A DNA stretch of 64,000 bases from Pomacea canaliculata (taxonomy: Eukaryota > Mollusca > Gastropoda > Architaenioglossa > Ampullariidae). The notes beneath the pieces were generated by a model that was not told where the DNA came from, did no database searches, and saw only the letters and a list, made by a program, of their open reading frames with translations. Below are positions 24,801 to 31,201 of the stretch, piece after piece; positions within the stretch are counted from its first letter, which is position 1, and each line of letters begins with the position of its first letter. The stretch spans positions 12,077,807 through 12,141,806 of the forward strand of contig NC_037601.1 in assembly GCF_003073045.1 (NCBI RefSeq), written 5' to 3'. The position numbers and the translations under genes were made by a program.

Positions 24801-27638
24801 CTGTGATTCTGTTGGCAGGGATGTAACCTCTGGCCGAGAGTTTGCAGTGGCGACTTCAACGGTTGCCAGGGCAACGGATGGATCATGGTCTCAACCTTGA
24901 ACACCTGCACTTACGAGCAGACAGGGTCGGCACCGCGGTTCCTATACTCTCTGGCGTCAACGGCAGCGCAGCTGGGAGCAGGTAGGGGTTAGGGTTAAAT
25001 TTTTAAGTGTTTCGCCGGAAGCTATAAGCATATTTTCGAAATTTTTATGTTATACTTATAAAAGGAAATCACGAAATTTTGTTGGTGTTTAATGTCTTTG
25101 ATATGTTTGTAATAAGAATAAGCATTTGTGTGATTGCTAAACGTTTTGTTTCATTTCTGAAAAACCGTTTCTGTTACCAAAGCGGGAAGTTATTTCATTT
25201 ACTTCATGTGCTGTACTGCGTTAAAATATGTATTTATAAGTACACATATTGTTCATGAGTAAATCATTAACATGTAAACAGATAGTTCTGCTCATATTTG
25301 AACACTATGTGCTATCATTAGGACATATTGCAACACTCCAAAACATATCCAGGCCTGCATACAGGTTTTCTGTCTTGGTAGCAGGACAGTGGGAGGAGTG
25401 AAATAACAATATATTCCTACGGGGCTTTAGTCAATATTAAAGGCACCTAGTAGGTTAAATGTTTGTCCCTTTGTCAATCTGTCGATATAGGATGTGTCTG
25501 TTTGGAGTTGTCTAACAGCAGTTTCAACAAAAAAGAAAAATTGTTCTGGTACACTGCAATGCTAACGCCGCAGTTGTGTTTTCAGGCCATCTAGGAGAAG
25601 GGGATGTCTTTGCTATTCTTGGACAAGGTGGATTATGTAAGTCGATTTATATCCAAACCGTTTTTAACGTTGTCGCAATGGCTATCCACAGTCACTGAGT
25701 GTTATAAACCTTTTTATTGACGTTTTAAGCTTAAAGCAGTGCTTGTTTGTTTGTTTGTTTGTTTGTTTGTTTTTAACGCCCTGCCAGCATAAAGCAGTGC
25801 ACGGGCATCCTCTGTTACTTGATGGGCAAGAGCTCGATAGCACATCTGACTGATCAACAGACAAATGCTAAATAATCCACCAACACTAAACATTTATCTT
25901 CCAGTCAGTGAGCTGGTCACATGACACAAGACATCCGTTTTGACAGGATGACAGGTTCTTGTAGGATTACATGCAATTCTGATTTCTGGTGTCTTGTACA
26001 GGTATGACTGGTATAGCGGGCACTCAGCATACATGGACTGGAGGTAAGGAGTAATGATGATAGTTTTCTTTTATGTGTACTGTCCTAATGTACATCAATA
26101 AATAAATAAAGTGAAATTTAGTTGTTTTTGAGCTAGTGCGAAGTGGAAACGTGTTTCAGTGGGGTTCACTCACTGGAGGTAAGGAATGGTCATATTAATT
26201 CACGTTTATGTGCACTATTCTAGTGTAAATAAATAAATAAATAAATAAATAGACTTCTTTGGCTAGATTAAAGTGGAAACGGGATCCAGTGGGGTTCCCT
26301 CATGGAGTATATTTGTTCAACTGGTTCTCATCGTCTCATGTACAGTCGAGCAGTACTGTGTGTACGGGTCTAAACTGTACACTCAGGGCGAGACATGGCT
26401 GGATGGATGCACTTACAACTGCTCGTGCGTGGACGCCGCCATCGGCCGGTACCAGTGCGTTGATAGGTAGGTTATCTCCCCATGGTTTCTGCATTTTCAT
26501 CTTTCGCTTGTCTTTAGAGTAATTTGTAATCTTTGTTTTTTTGTGGGGGAAATTAAAAAATGCCTCCTTTAAAGAAACAGCATTAAAAAACACACACTGA
26601 GCGGAGCACGGTATGAACAAATGCTTAGAATAATTTGTTTACTTCTTACAACGCAGGTGCCCCACGTACACTAATTTGCCTGAAGGATGCCGGGAGGTTA
26701 AGCGAGAAGGCGAGTGTTGCGCTGAGGTTCAGTGCCCTGGAGGAGGTAGGTTCTTGTCTAACCCTAACCCTAACCGATTAATATAATTATAATTTTTAAA
26801 AACTTCTTCATTTATAATTTCTTTAATTTGACCGCAAAGGTTGGGACTTGGTGAGGTCACTCTTACGTCATCTGACCCTCAGGTCGTACTGAAGATCCTA
26901 CTCTAACCACCACCTTCAGGCTTGCCATAGGGCAGTCCATAGTCACAGTCGTGCAAAATAATTTTGAAGTAAGACCAACATTCTTAACAATATTTTTCGT
27001 CCTGGCAAGGCCAAGGCTGTTTCTACAAGGGACAAACCTATCAGCAAGGAGTGAAGTGGCAGGACGGATGCTCTTACGACTGTGTGTGCCTCGATGGCAA
27101 CACTGGCAGCTACCAGTGCAGTCAAATGTGAGAAAACTCTTTTTGTTTTGCTTAGTAATAGAGTTTTTGTCAGATTGATTTACTTTTTATAAACTTTGCT
27201 TTTCTCCGATTCCTATTATGCTTTTCCATGATGTGTTTGGAATCTTCTGGTCTTTCGTTTTGGTTTTGATTCTTTAACAATTGTTTTCTACAGTTCATGA
27301 ATTACATCCCATTACCTGATTTCATATTTTTCTTTTCTATTGTTATTTGTGTGTTGTAATGTTATGTTCTGAAACTAGTATCGGAAGAAATATTTTGAAT
27401 ACATAAAATCGCGAGAGCGAGAGAAAAAAAAGTGATACGCCAAACTTATTATTTTTTGGAGCGAAATCTTTTAACAATCCACAAAGTTTTTCTTAATTGT
27501 AGCACGATTTTTTACAGCTGCCCAGAATGGGGTACCTTACCCAGCGATTGTCACCTACAAGACCCTGCTGCTGGGAAGTGCTGCCATGTGCCTGTGTGCA
27601 CGGGTGGAACAGTAATTGAGTACAAAGATCCTCGCTAA
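189..27638 (+). CDS. Giant secreted VWC-repeat protein gene, 5' end outside window (63 exons seen)
   Basis: About 10.6 kb of coding sequence (roughly 3,500 residues) in 63 exons. The order is 25 VWC modules, five ShK-like domains, a five-exon domain of unknown type, two VWC modules, and a TAA stop at 27636-27638. Each VWC module has ten cysteines: CxY...W..GC...C.C....Y.C..C in the first half and C.....C.........CC...C in the second. Linkers are rich in Pro, Thr, Gly and Ser. No membrane segment is seen, and the start and signal peptide lie upstream. VWC modules are known in extracellular matrix and BMP-binding proteins such as kielin/chordin-like, and the overall plan fits a secreted matrix, mucus or adhesive protein; that role is inference. 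Introns between modules are phase 1 and those within modules phase 2. Several exons carry single-base length changes, described per module; assembly indels are the likelier cause because splice sites remain canonical. Confidence 0.9.
1472..1954 (+). CDS. VWC module 2
   Basis: Exons 1472-1586 (115 nt) and 1761-1954. All ten cysteines are in frame (CSYKG, WFDGCDLKCRC, CPSYPENYRECPQ, GCCLVPVC). The linker ends with PPGIVSGGG, one case of the recurrent P-G-x-x-x-G linker motif. Intact. Confidence 0.88.
2328..2862 (+). CDS. VWC module 3, linker read in a shifted frame
   Basis: Exons 2328-2442 (115 nt) and 2715-2862. The VWC cysteines are in frame (CLYNG, CPRYAELPPTC, CCQVPTC). After that the open frame reads GSCHLASQRSQLLH, while the neighbouring frame reads PGQSTVTTAP, which is what linkers of this gene normally look like. 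The exon therefore ends in phase 0 instead of phase 1. Module 4 begins in the matching phase, so the reading frame stays open through the pair. Confidence 0.82.
3121..3838 (+). CDS. VWC module 4, first cysteine lost, linker frame break
   Basis: Exons 3121-3239 (119 nt, against the usual 115) and 3622-3838. The first exon reads HHTVLYNG in the frame set by module 3, so the usual YC before the tyrosine is lost; the rest (WQDGCSKTCRC) is normal. The second exon is normal to CCLSPIC, then needs a one-base change near 3711-3722 to enter the Pro-rich linker frame. Read literally it meets TGA at 3749. Confidence 0.75.
3947..4333 (+). CDS. VWC module 5, both halves fused in one exon
   Basis: This is the only module with no intron between the halves: the C..RC junction is continuous in one exon of 387 nt. 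YCLYLGNPYAQG, WEDGCNYICTC, YAAIPSNC and NPCCERPV are all recognisable, but in different frames. About four single-base length changes (near 3986-3992, 4053-4060, 4139-4143 and in the last 60 nt) are needed to keep one frame. It could be a locally poor assembly stretch or a decaying module. Confidence 0.7.
4775..5258 (+). CDS. VWC module 6
   Basis: Exons 4775-4889 (115 nt) and 5020-5258. Intact, with CVYKN, WYDGCEFTCTC, PPLPAGCTLTPDPNDPLCC and ERPSC. It has an extra Leu before the CC pair. The long linker contains VPVPGQHTGYLVP and PTPTPGG runs. The intron between the halves is only 130 nt. Confidence 0.88.
5413..6044 (+). CDS. VWC module 7
   Basis: Exons 5413-5527 (115 nt) and 5827-6044. Intact in frame, with CIYKGREYVQG, WADGCDFNCEC, SSIPEQCVMVQDPNNVCC and RIPYC. 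The linker carries an INLDGSTLVPP block that resembles the DEHGSTLYPP block of module 8 and the DRDGSTISP block of module 18. Confidence 0.88.
6340..6942 (+). CDS. VWC module 8 with a GC-AG intron
   Basis: Exons 6340-6454 (115 nt) and 6624-6942. The first half is intact (CVYNG, WEDGCDLRCVC), but the donor after CDQ is AG/GCATGT, a GC donor, unlike all other introns in the gene. The second half is one base short just after CPTYR (about 6636-6642) and is then open through ENCVLVTDPQDACC and a long linker with VPGKIVGQIV. Confidence 0.78.
7262..7793 (+). CDS. VWC module 9
   Basis: Exons 7262-7373 (112 nt, one codon shorter than usual) and 7564-7793. Intact: CTYDGKDYNVG, WESGCDYRCRC, YLNVPGYCTMVVDPDDSCC, RKPLC. 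The linker is dominated by TP and PT steps. Confidence 0.88.
7945..7967. repeat. Poly(A) tract in VWC gene intron
   Basis: Uninterrupted A run of about 23 bases in the intron between modules 9 and 10. Confidence 0.9.
8159..8601 (+). CDS. VWC module 10
   Basis: Exons 8159-8273 (115 nt) and 8366-8601. Open throughout and in the expected phase. The last part of the linker in the open frame (PQGSSQALLPPLRLPQG) is unlike other linkers, whereas the next frame gives GVITGIAPTPTTAPGQ, a typical linker. This points to a past or technical one-base change at the GGGG near 8536. Confidence 0.85.
8888..9432 (+). CDS. VWC module 11, one extra base in first exon
   Basis: Exons 8888-9003 and 9167-9432. The first exon is 116 nt instead of 115. 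An extra C after DGC (about 8944-8946) breaks the frame just before YNCIC. The second exon is intact, with SQCELIPNPTDFCC and a long PT-rich linker ending APEF. Confidence 0.8.
9624..10209 (+). CDS. VWC module 12
   Basis: Exons 9624-9738 (115 nt) and 9989-10209. Intact: CVYNGVPYRQG, WYVGCEKECVC, YANLGPQCTLTVNPSDACC, RVPEC. The linker carries PTGIPGIITGQP. The preceding intron holds an (ATTGT)n tract at about 9590-9616. Confidence 0.88.
10572..11511 (+). CDS. VWC module 13 with PGVSTxAP minirepeats
   Basis: Exons 10572-10683 (112 nt) and 11219-11511. Intact: CMRAG, WQEGCSYNCEC, YPNIPAYCVMIVDPTDKCC, TVPDC. The linker consists of about seven copies of a nine-residue unit (P-x-P-G-V-S-T-Q/K-A) encoded by 27-nt tandem repeats at about 11320-11495. 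Ser and Thr in each unit are plausible O-glycosylation sites. Confidence 0.88.
11694..12175 (+). CDS. VWC module 14, linker frame breaks
   Basis: Exons 11694-11808 (115 nt) and 11927-12175. VWC cysteines are intact (CVFGG, WYSGCEKFCVC, DLSPDCKLVPDPRDPSCC, VQPQC). The linker switches frame twice, near 12010-12035 and near the CCCACCCC run at about 12133, each consistent with one missing base. The final phase 1 donor matches the frame of TPGSILFTPSPPT. Confidence 0.78.
12360..12922 (+). CDS. VWC module 15, one extra base in second exon
   Basis: Exons 12360-12474 (115 nt) and 12704-12922. The first half is intact (CSYKGRTYTQG, WQDGCDFVCEC). The second starts CPRYP, then needs one base fewer in the CCCC run at about 12717 before ILCAMVPDPADPCC. 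The linker is intact to the C/gtacgc donor, which is a weak splice site. Confidence 0.78.
13292..13751 (+). CDS. VWC module 16
   Basis: Exons 13292-13406 (115 nt) and 13574-13751. All ten cysteines are in frame (CVYKGIPYSHG, WNDGCDKTCRC, QVPANCQLVTDPNDACC, RVPQC). In the short linker the frame shifts by one base near 13690, after which IITGSSLPTNYQG, a typical linker, leads to a phase 1 donor. Confidence 0.82.
13932..14436 (+). CDS. VWC module 17
   Basis: Exons 13932-14046 (115 nt) and 14232-14436. The VWC part is intact (CIYHGHTYNLG, WDDGCTYTCTC, LPPTCMMVQDPDNKCC, QKPYC). The open frame reaches the donor in the wrong phase; one extra base in the CCCACCCCC run at about 14420 would give the expected PTPSPKG ending. 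Confidence 0.82.
14772..15524 (+). CDS. VWC module 18
   Basis: Exons 14772-14886 (115 nt) and 15232-15524. Intact, with one of the longest linkers. CVYGGQLYRQG, WYDGCNAVCRC, PQPGCIMVPSPADPSCC and EVPQC are in frame. The linker contains PGTIIGIGRVPTP and a DRDGSTISP block. CMMVPSP-type spacing before CC matches module 10. Confidence 0.88.
15611..16073 (+). CDS. VWC module 19
   Basis: Exons 15611-15722 (112 nt) and 15850-16073. Intact: CLYKGVVYSKG, WEDGCNYDCEC, ALPEDRCVLVQDPREPCC, MQPFC. The linker carries PTPFPHGRPTPFPQ and PGQSTVSTTPTG. Confidence 0.88.
16282..17032 (+). CDS. VWC module 20
   Basis: Exons 16282-16396 (115 nt) and 16771-17032. The VWC part is intact (CVYKGVFYRHG, WYDGCDLSCVC, QLLSGCVFNVDPTDACC, VPDC). 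The linker has GTFVGTG. The end of the exon needs a one-base change near the GGGG at 16990 so that NLGFQTGYS meets the phase 1 donor. Confidence 0.8.
17250..18236 (+). CDS. VWC module 21 with an extra linker exon
   Basis: Exons 17250-17364 (115 nt), 17646-17784 and 17953-18236. VWC cysteines are intact (CIYKRVQYAQS, WEDGCDYVCTC, LPPSCMMEQDPNDSCC, QRARC). This module alone has a separate 284-nt linker exon rich in Gly, Pro and Thr with several GxxxG steps (SPGIIYGNHTG, VIGEITGTG). One-base frame changes occur near 17760 and 18150-18230. Confidence 0.75.
18418..19235 (+). CDS. VWC module 22
   Basis: Exons 18418-18532 (115 nt) and 18983-19235. VWC cysteines are in frame (CVYKDKVYKVG, WEDGCDYSCTC, GLPNYCQLQTDAEDKCC, KKPVC). 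The linker lacks the usual PT repeats. A one-base change between about 19150 and 19190 leads into SSRPYGSEVNTIYGGG and the phase 1 donor. Confidence 0.8.
19547..20264 (+). CDS. VWC module 23
   Basis: Exons 19547-19661 (115 nt) and 19979-20264. The first half has WDDKCDY, where Lys replaces the usual Gly before the second cysteine. The second half begins CPTYPPMPSYC and needs one base fewer near 20011-20014 to give PGQCCPSLMC. Its long linker ends in the Gly-rich IVVVGGRLTGIGDSGLPGGG in another frame. Confidence 0.75.
20404..21081 (+). CDS. VWC module 24, Asn-rich core variant
   Basis: Exons 20404-20518 (115 nt) and 20855-21081. Intact. The core is WNLNCTYTCTC instead of WxDGC, the most divergent core in the array. 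The second half reads CPTYDVRTLPSACSLVADPADNCC. The linker is not Pro/Thr-rich but ends SSGFRPGYQFVVSSMGG. Confidence 0.87.
21266..21828 (+). CDS. VWC module 25 joined to ShK-like domain 1
   Basis: First exon 21266-21380 (115 nt), intact (CVYKGTPYAVHS, WDDGCDFTCQC). The second exon begins near 21560; its acceptor is not obvious. It carries NVHNVGDLCDVDAPRTPCC, then an unusual Trp/Arg/Cys-rich stretch, then the first six-cysteine domain (CYDRLDNCRSFTKNAC ... CPMFCGIC). One-base frame changes occur at the CCCCCC run near 21568 and the GGGG near 21786. The donor is phase 1. Confidence 0.72.
22224..22352 (+). CDS. ShK-like domain 2 exon
   Basis: A single symmetrical phase 1-1 exon. It encodes a TTPAPP spacer and a six-cysteine domain starting CIDVLPNCQNYGSQSC and ending NCRNFCNYC, the ShKT pattern. 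ShKT domains are common in secreted invertebrate matrix proteins and toxins; here the array suggests a structural role. Confidence 0.87.
22600..22779 (+). CDS. ShK-like domain 3 exon
   Basis: A phase 1-1 exon with a Thr-rich spacer (FSTTPVSTTLWTTPAS) and the domain CFDKLPNCHEYGDYVC ... NCQKYCHVGEC. The last cysteine pair is spaced C-x4-C, where the other copies have C-x2-C. Confidence 0.85.
23180..23314 (+). CDS. ShK-like domain 4 exon
   Basis: A phase 1-1 exon encoding NTTTTPSGP and CQDKINNCESYGPSSC ... NCPRYCNLC. Six cysteines with the spacing of the neighbouring copies; canonical splice sites. Confidence 0.87.
23489..23650 (+). CDS. ShK-like domain 5 exon
   Basis: A phase 1-1 exon with a Ser/Thr spacer and CRDKLSNCDNYGKSVC ... 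NCAAYCGVC. It is followed by the five-exon domain. Confidence 0.87.
23910..26043 (+). CDS. Five-exon domain of unknown type between ShK and final VWC modules
   Basis: Exons 23910-24121, 24403-24557, 24819-24981, 25586-25636 and 26002-26043. It starts GKIVMPSGWVVLMKGVSG, continues with SLTNQYPGHYKPPIANEW, VKVAVYSEGVEKGNIVFNV, NGWIMVSTLNTCTYE and FLYS, and ends GEGDVFAILGQGG. The pattern of aromatic and hydrophobic blocks suggests a compact beta-rich globular domain of about 200 residues. I recall similar sequences in lophotrochozoan secreted proteins but cannot name the family. A one-base change near the GTGGCG at about 24848-24853 is needed in the third exon. Confidence 0.75.
25745..25772. 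repeat. (TTTG)n microsatellite
   Basis: About seven TTTG units in the intron between the fourth and fifth exons of the unnamed domain. Confidence 0.85.
26038..26307 (+). repeat. Tandem duplication of about 135 bp spanning an exon end and intron
   Basis: Two units, 26038-26172 and 26173 to about 26307, share CTGGAG/GTAAGGA, an AATAAATAAATA tract, AAGTGGAAACG and a CAGTGGGGTTC block. The first unit begins with the last six bases of the exon ending at 26043 plus its donor, so the duplication copied a working splice donor into the intron. Confidence 0.7.
26346..26745 (+). CDS. VWC module 26
   Basis: Exons 26346-26466 (121 nt, two codons longer than the array standard) and 26657-26745. Intact: CVYGSKLYTQG, WLDGCTYNCSC, CPTYTNLPEGC, ECCAEVQC. 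It has almost no linker, unlike modules 1-25, and ends PGGG. Confidence 0.87.
27010..27638 (+). CDS. VWC module 27 and stop codon
   Basis: Exons 27010-27127 (118 nt) and 27518-27638. Intact: CFYKGQTYQQG, WQDGCSYDCVC, CPEWGTLPSDC, KCCHVPVC. After the last cysteine come 13 residues and TAA at 27636-27638, giving a clear C terminus. A polyadenylation signal follows about 85 nt downstream. Confidence 0.88.
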
Positions 27639-27723
27639 ACGAGGAGCACGCGTCTCATGAAAACTCAGTTACCATAGCGACCACAACATCCTGGTAACAT
27701 ATCATCGATCATAAATACTGCTT

Positions 27724-27729
27724 AATAAA
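27724..27729 (+). terminator. Polyadenylation signal of the VWC gene
   Basis: AATAAA 86 nt after the TAA stop, the first such hexamer downstream. Confidence 0.6.
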
Positions 27730-29025
27730 ATATTCATTATTTGAAGCCATGCTAATATATATCAGCTGAACTCGATCTGTGCATGTCTTTGATATTGTGG
27801 ATTGCTTGTTTGTGGGAGGAGAAGTGTATGTTACCCGTATTGTCAAATGTTTACGAGTGTGGATAACCGTCCCTGTCCTTAATATTACAGTCAACATGAA
27901 AAGATCATTTGATAGTGTGCAACAAATGTACATGTCTTTGATGACAAGTGTTTAGTGGGGTTTGTGAACGAAAATCTAAATTGAGTTTACGATTTAATGC
28001 AAAGAAAGAATTTTCTCCACGCCATATTGAAAACCAGTCACCGATACCTCTCTCTCAAAGACACACACACACACAAGCGCACATACAGGCACACAGAGAG
28101 AGAGAAGAGAGGGAGAGATAACTGCCACATGTTTAAGATTTTTTTTGTTCATTTTCCCAAAAGTTCTAAAAAAAAAAACAAAAAAACAACAACAAAAAAA
28201 CAAAAAAAAAGCACCTCACTTTACAAACATTTTACAAGCAGCGATGCAGAATTACACCAACACATCAACAGCGATTTTTAATTTTATTTCGTTTCTTCTT
28301 GAACCAAGCACAGAGCAGATCTCTTAATTATAGTCCGAACAAAATAGTTATTTCATGTCTCTGTATGGGCTTCATTTTAAATGTTTTATGTAAGAAAATA
28401 TATAAATAGTGTGTTAGAACTTGTAAGAACGACCGCACCATCAGAACCTGTAAACAAATTAAACACACTGCACGAGTCAGGAAGACGATGCAAACTAATC
28501 TAAAGCATCAGATAATTTTTACGACTCTTACATATTTATCTAAATATAACTGTATATATATATAGCAAGAGACATGGCAATGAATTAAAAAAAGTATTTG
28601 ATACAACGGAAAGACTTCCAAGTATTATCCAGAGAAAATGTTGTGAAATGTAAATATTATATTAGGACAAGAAATAGATACGGTAATTCATTTGCATACA
28701 AAGATATTATTTAATGCTTCTGATTAGAAACAGTTCCCACTAAAATTGGTTTCGTTTAAATGAAGAACTGATTATTACCATTTCGCTAGTCACTCTTTTA
28801 CTTGTTTTTAAAATTGGTTTTAATGTCGATATTTCTGTGTATGTATATGTAAGTTAACTATAGTGGTTCATTAATTTCAATATAAAGATGCTTTGTACAG
28901 TAAGTGTTAATGAGCGAATATAATGTGTAGTTAGATAAATGGTGTCTAATTGTTCGTTTGTCTGTGTACTAGTCGTTTTTATCTACAAAAGCTGTTCATA
29001 CCTCTTCGCCAGTTTCCCCGTGTAG
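27730..29025. other. Intergenic region between the VWC gene and the first Gly/Tyr-rich gene
   Basis: AT-rich DNA with A-rich and CA-rich simple tracts (about 28060-28110 and 28165-28210). No convincing coding region. It must contain the 3' ends of both convergent genes. A possible 3'UTR donor of the minus-strand gene (GAAGAG/GTATGA) lies at about 28998-29012. Confidence 0.6.
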
Positions 29026-29265
29026 TTAATAAAATGTCTTGTAGCCATAGTATGGGTAGCCTCCATACACTCCGTTGTACAGACCAAGAGCCCCGTACAG
29101 TCCGTTGTACAGACCACCGTAGCCAAAGCCCAAGCCCCCCAGCCCCAGGCCAAGACCGAGGCCGCCATACTTGTAGAGGTAGGGGTTAAAGTAGTTGTTG
29201 TAGTAGTAGGTGGCGGAGGTCATGGCCACAATGGTGCACAGCAACAGGAACACAACAGCTTTCAT
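29026..29265 (-). CDS. Small secreted Gly/Tyr/Leu-rich protein
   Basis: 79 residues. It starts with a clear signal peptide (MKAVVFLLLCTIVAMTSA). The mature part is low-complexity with Tyr-Tyr-Tyr, GLGLGLGG and GGLYNGLYG steps and ends YYGYKTFY. The ATG lies four bases after a splice acceptor, so the whole protein is in one exon. Such proteins occur among molluscan shell-matrix (shematrin-like) and mantle-secreted proteins; that assignment is inference. It is not clearly homologous to the four-gene cluster at 46-63 kb beyond composition. Confidence 0.8.
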   Translation of the reverse strand: MKAVVFLLLCTIVAMTSATYYYNNYFNPYLYKYGGLGLGLGLGGLGFGYGGLYNGLYGALGLYNGVYGGYPYYGYKTFY

Positions 29266-30178
29266 TTTCCTGTTGATAAAACAGTTAGTTTACTCTTCCA
29301 ACAAGCAAAGTTCATTGGTTGTCCTCTTCACTTGCCAGTTGGTTGGTCAGTCAACCCCATTAGTGGGGTCTAGTAATTTCAAATAAACAGTTGTGTGGAT
29401 AGTCTAAAAAAGGCAAGCGCACAGCATGTGTCTGACAAGGTTTTATTCTTTCCAGACATATTTCATTGAGAAAAACCTTTTACGAAGATCTGCCCCAAGA
29501 ACTTCTTCAAACTCTCTATTGTTTTTATTAATTTTGTCTTTCTTGATACTGGATTATTATGAGGCAAAAATGATTTATATTTGAAAGTGTTACTCAATAA
29601 AAAGATGAACATGAGTTAATTAAAGTGCTTATTAACTCGATTGTAATAAACTGGAAATTATTAATAAAGCACACAAAAAGTTAAGCGATTGGAATATGTC
29701 TGAACTTTACTAATTTTTCTTTTTGAAAAACTAAAACTGCCACGTATGCATTCCAATAAAACCATTAAGGAAGCCTGACAAACACTGTTATAAGAAATTT
29801 TCTTACTTTCTTCTAGCAAAGACGTGCATGAATTCTAAAATTTTTGAATCATTAAATGTCGTTTTCATTTATGAAATAATATTTAAGAATTGGTTTTTTA
29901 AAGTAATCATCACGTTAGTTATAAGTACATGCGCACAATCGAACGCAGATTTTGTAGTTATCTGGTAAAGCCATTCATGACGAGTGTTAAGGTTAGGGGT
30001 TATTCTAAAACTGAACTTCCACTACTCAATAAATTAAAGACTACATTTCAAAAGCCATTGTGAGGAAGGACAAGTCTTGTAACAACTGTAACATAATTCA
30101 GCAGTTAACTTGCTATTTGGTCATATTTAAAGGTCCAAGATCTATCCAGGTAGTTAAAACAGGAAACAGGGTACTTAC

Positions 30179-30228
30179 TGGTGTTGTGAGGGTGGACGTC
30201 TTGTGTTTCTAGCTGAGAAACCAACGGA
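30179..30228 (-). other. Non-coding leader exon of the Gly/Tyr-rich gene at 29.0 kb
   Basis: The exon end at 30179 has a strong donor (CCA/GTAAGTA) and matches the acceptor just before the ATG at 29265, giving an intron of about 910 nt. The upper limit is estimated as 25-30 nt below the TATA box. There is no ATG in good context inside. Confidence 0.65.
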
Positions 30229-30252
30229 TGTAGTCCAGACACGGTTGGTCAC

Positions 30253-30259
30253 TTATATA
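30253..30259 (-). promoter_or_regulatory. TATA box of the Gly/Tyr-rich gene at 29.0 kb
   Basis: TATATAA on the minus strand, correctly spaced upstream of the leader exon and its GTAAGT donor. Confidence 0.7.
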
Positions 30260-31151
30260 GTCCTGTTCTCTTCCTAGTGACCGCTGCCTGTTTGATGTCA
30301 TTTGGCCGTGATGGATTATGGTTTAATGCTACCTAGCAGCTCACCTATTAGTAACTGTAGGAGCGACTGATGGGTTTAGTGCTGTGGGGCATGATGAAAG
30401 TACTTTGGAATAAGTTTGTCCGACGAGGTCACTCACGATATTTACGGGGCTCGAGGCAAAGACACGCCTGGGTACAACGCAGATAAAAGAAATTTCTAGA
30501 AGAATTTATCTCTTCGTTTAATCTAGTTTTCGCTGCACAGGACAGTGCAAAAATATAAGAGAAAGATAGTGGAGAGAAAAGTGAGAAAAAGCGATGAGAG
30601 GAGAGAGGGAGAAAAGAAGAAAAGAGAGAAAGAAAGGAGGAAAGTGTGTTAGTGTGGATAGTCGAACGTTCAAAAATCATGTTGAAGTGTGTACCAACCC
30701 AGGAAGACATGATACTACTTTGCATAATTGTTAATAATTAAGCAGTTTTATGAATTTAAAATTTATTAATTATACCAATACTGCGTGTACTGTGATATTA
30801 GAGATATTTTTGGTCATGAATCCCATAGTTTCTCTCCATTTCCCTTCATCTTTACGAGAAATTTTTTATGGTAGTAAAAAGAGGCGGATAAACTTGGAGT
30901 TTCCATTTCTCATTTTTTTAACCTTTCATTTCTGTGTTGACCTTAGCATCTTTGCACTCGTTGATCTTCGTCGTTCCAAGCCCAACCCACACAGACGAAC
31001 TCTACTACCTCCCTTGTCGAAGGGCTCGGTCTCCAGACATCCTTGTCACACCCTGTTGACAGGGTAAAAGGTCATCTGTCTCATCATACATCATCCATCG
31101 TTTGACAGCAAGTCTTTTTTTAGTCGGGAAAGATCATGTCGCCCCCCCCCC

Positions 31152-31201
<50 letters not shown>

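Noticed and set aside
26159-26178. A 19-nt micro-exon in the duplicated intron
   Set aside because: It would shift the frame between two phase 1 exons; kept only as a hypothesis.
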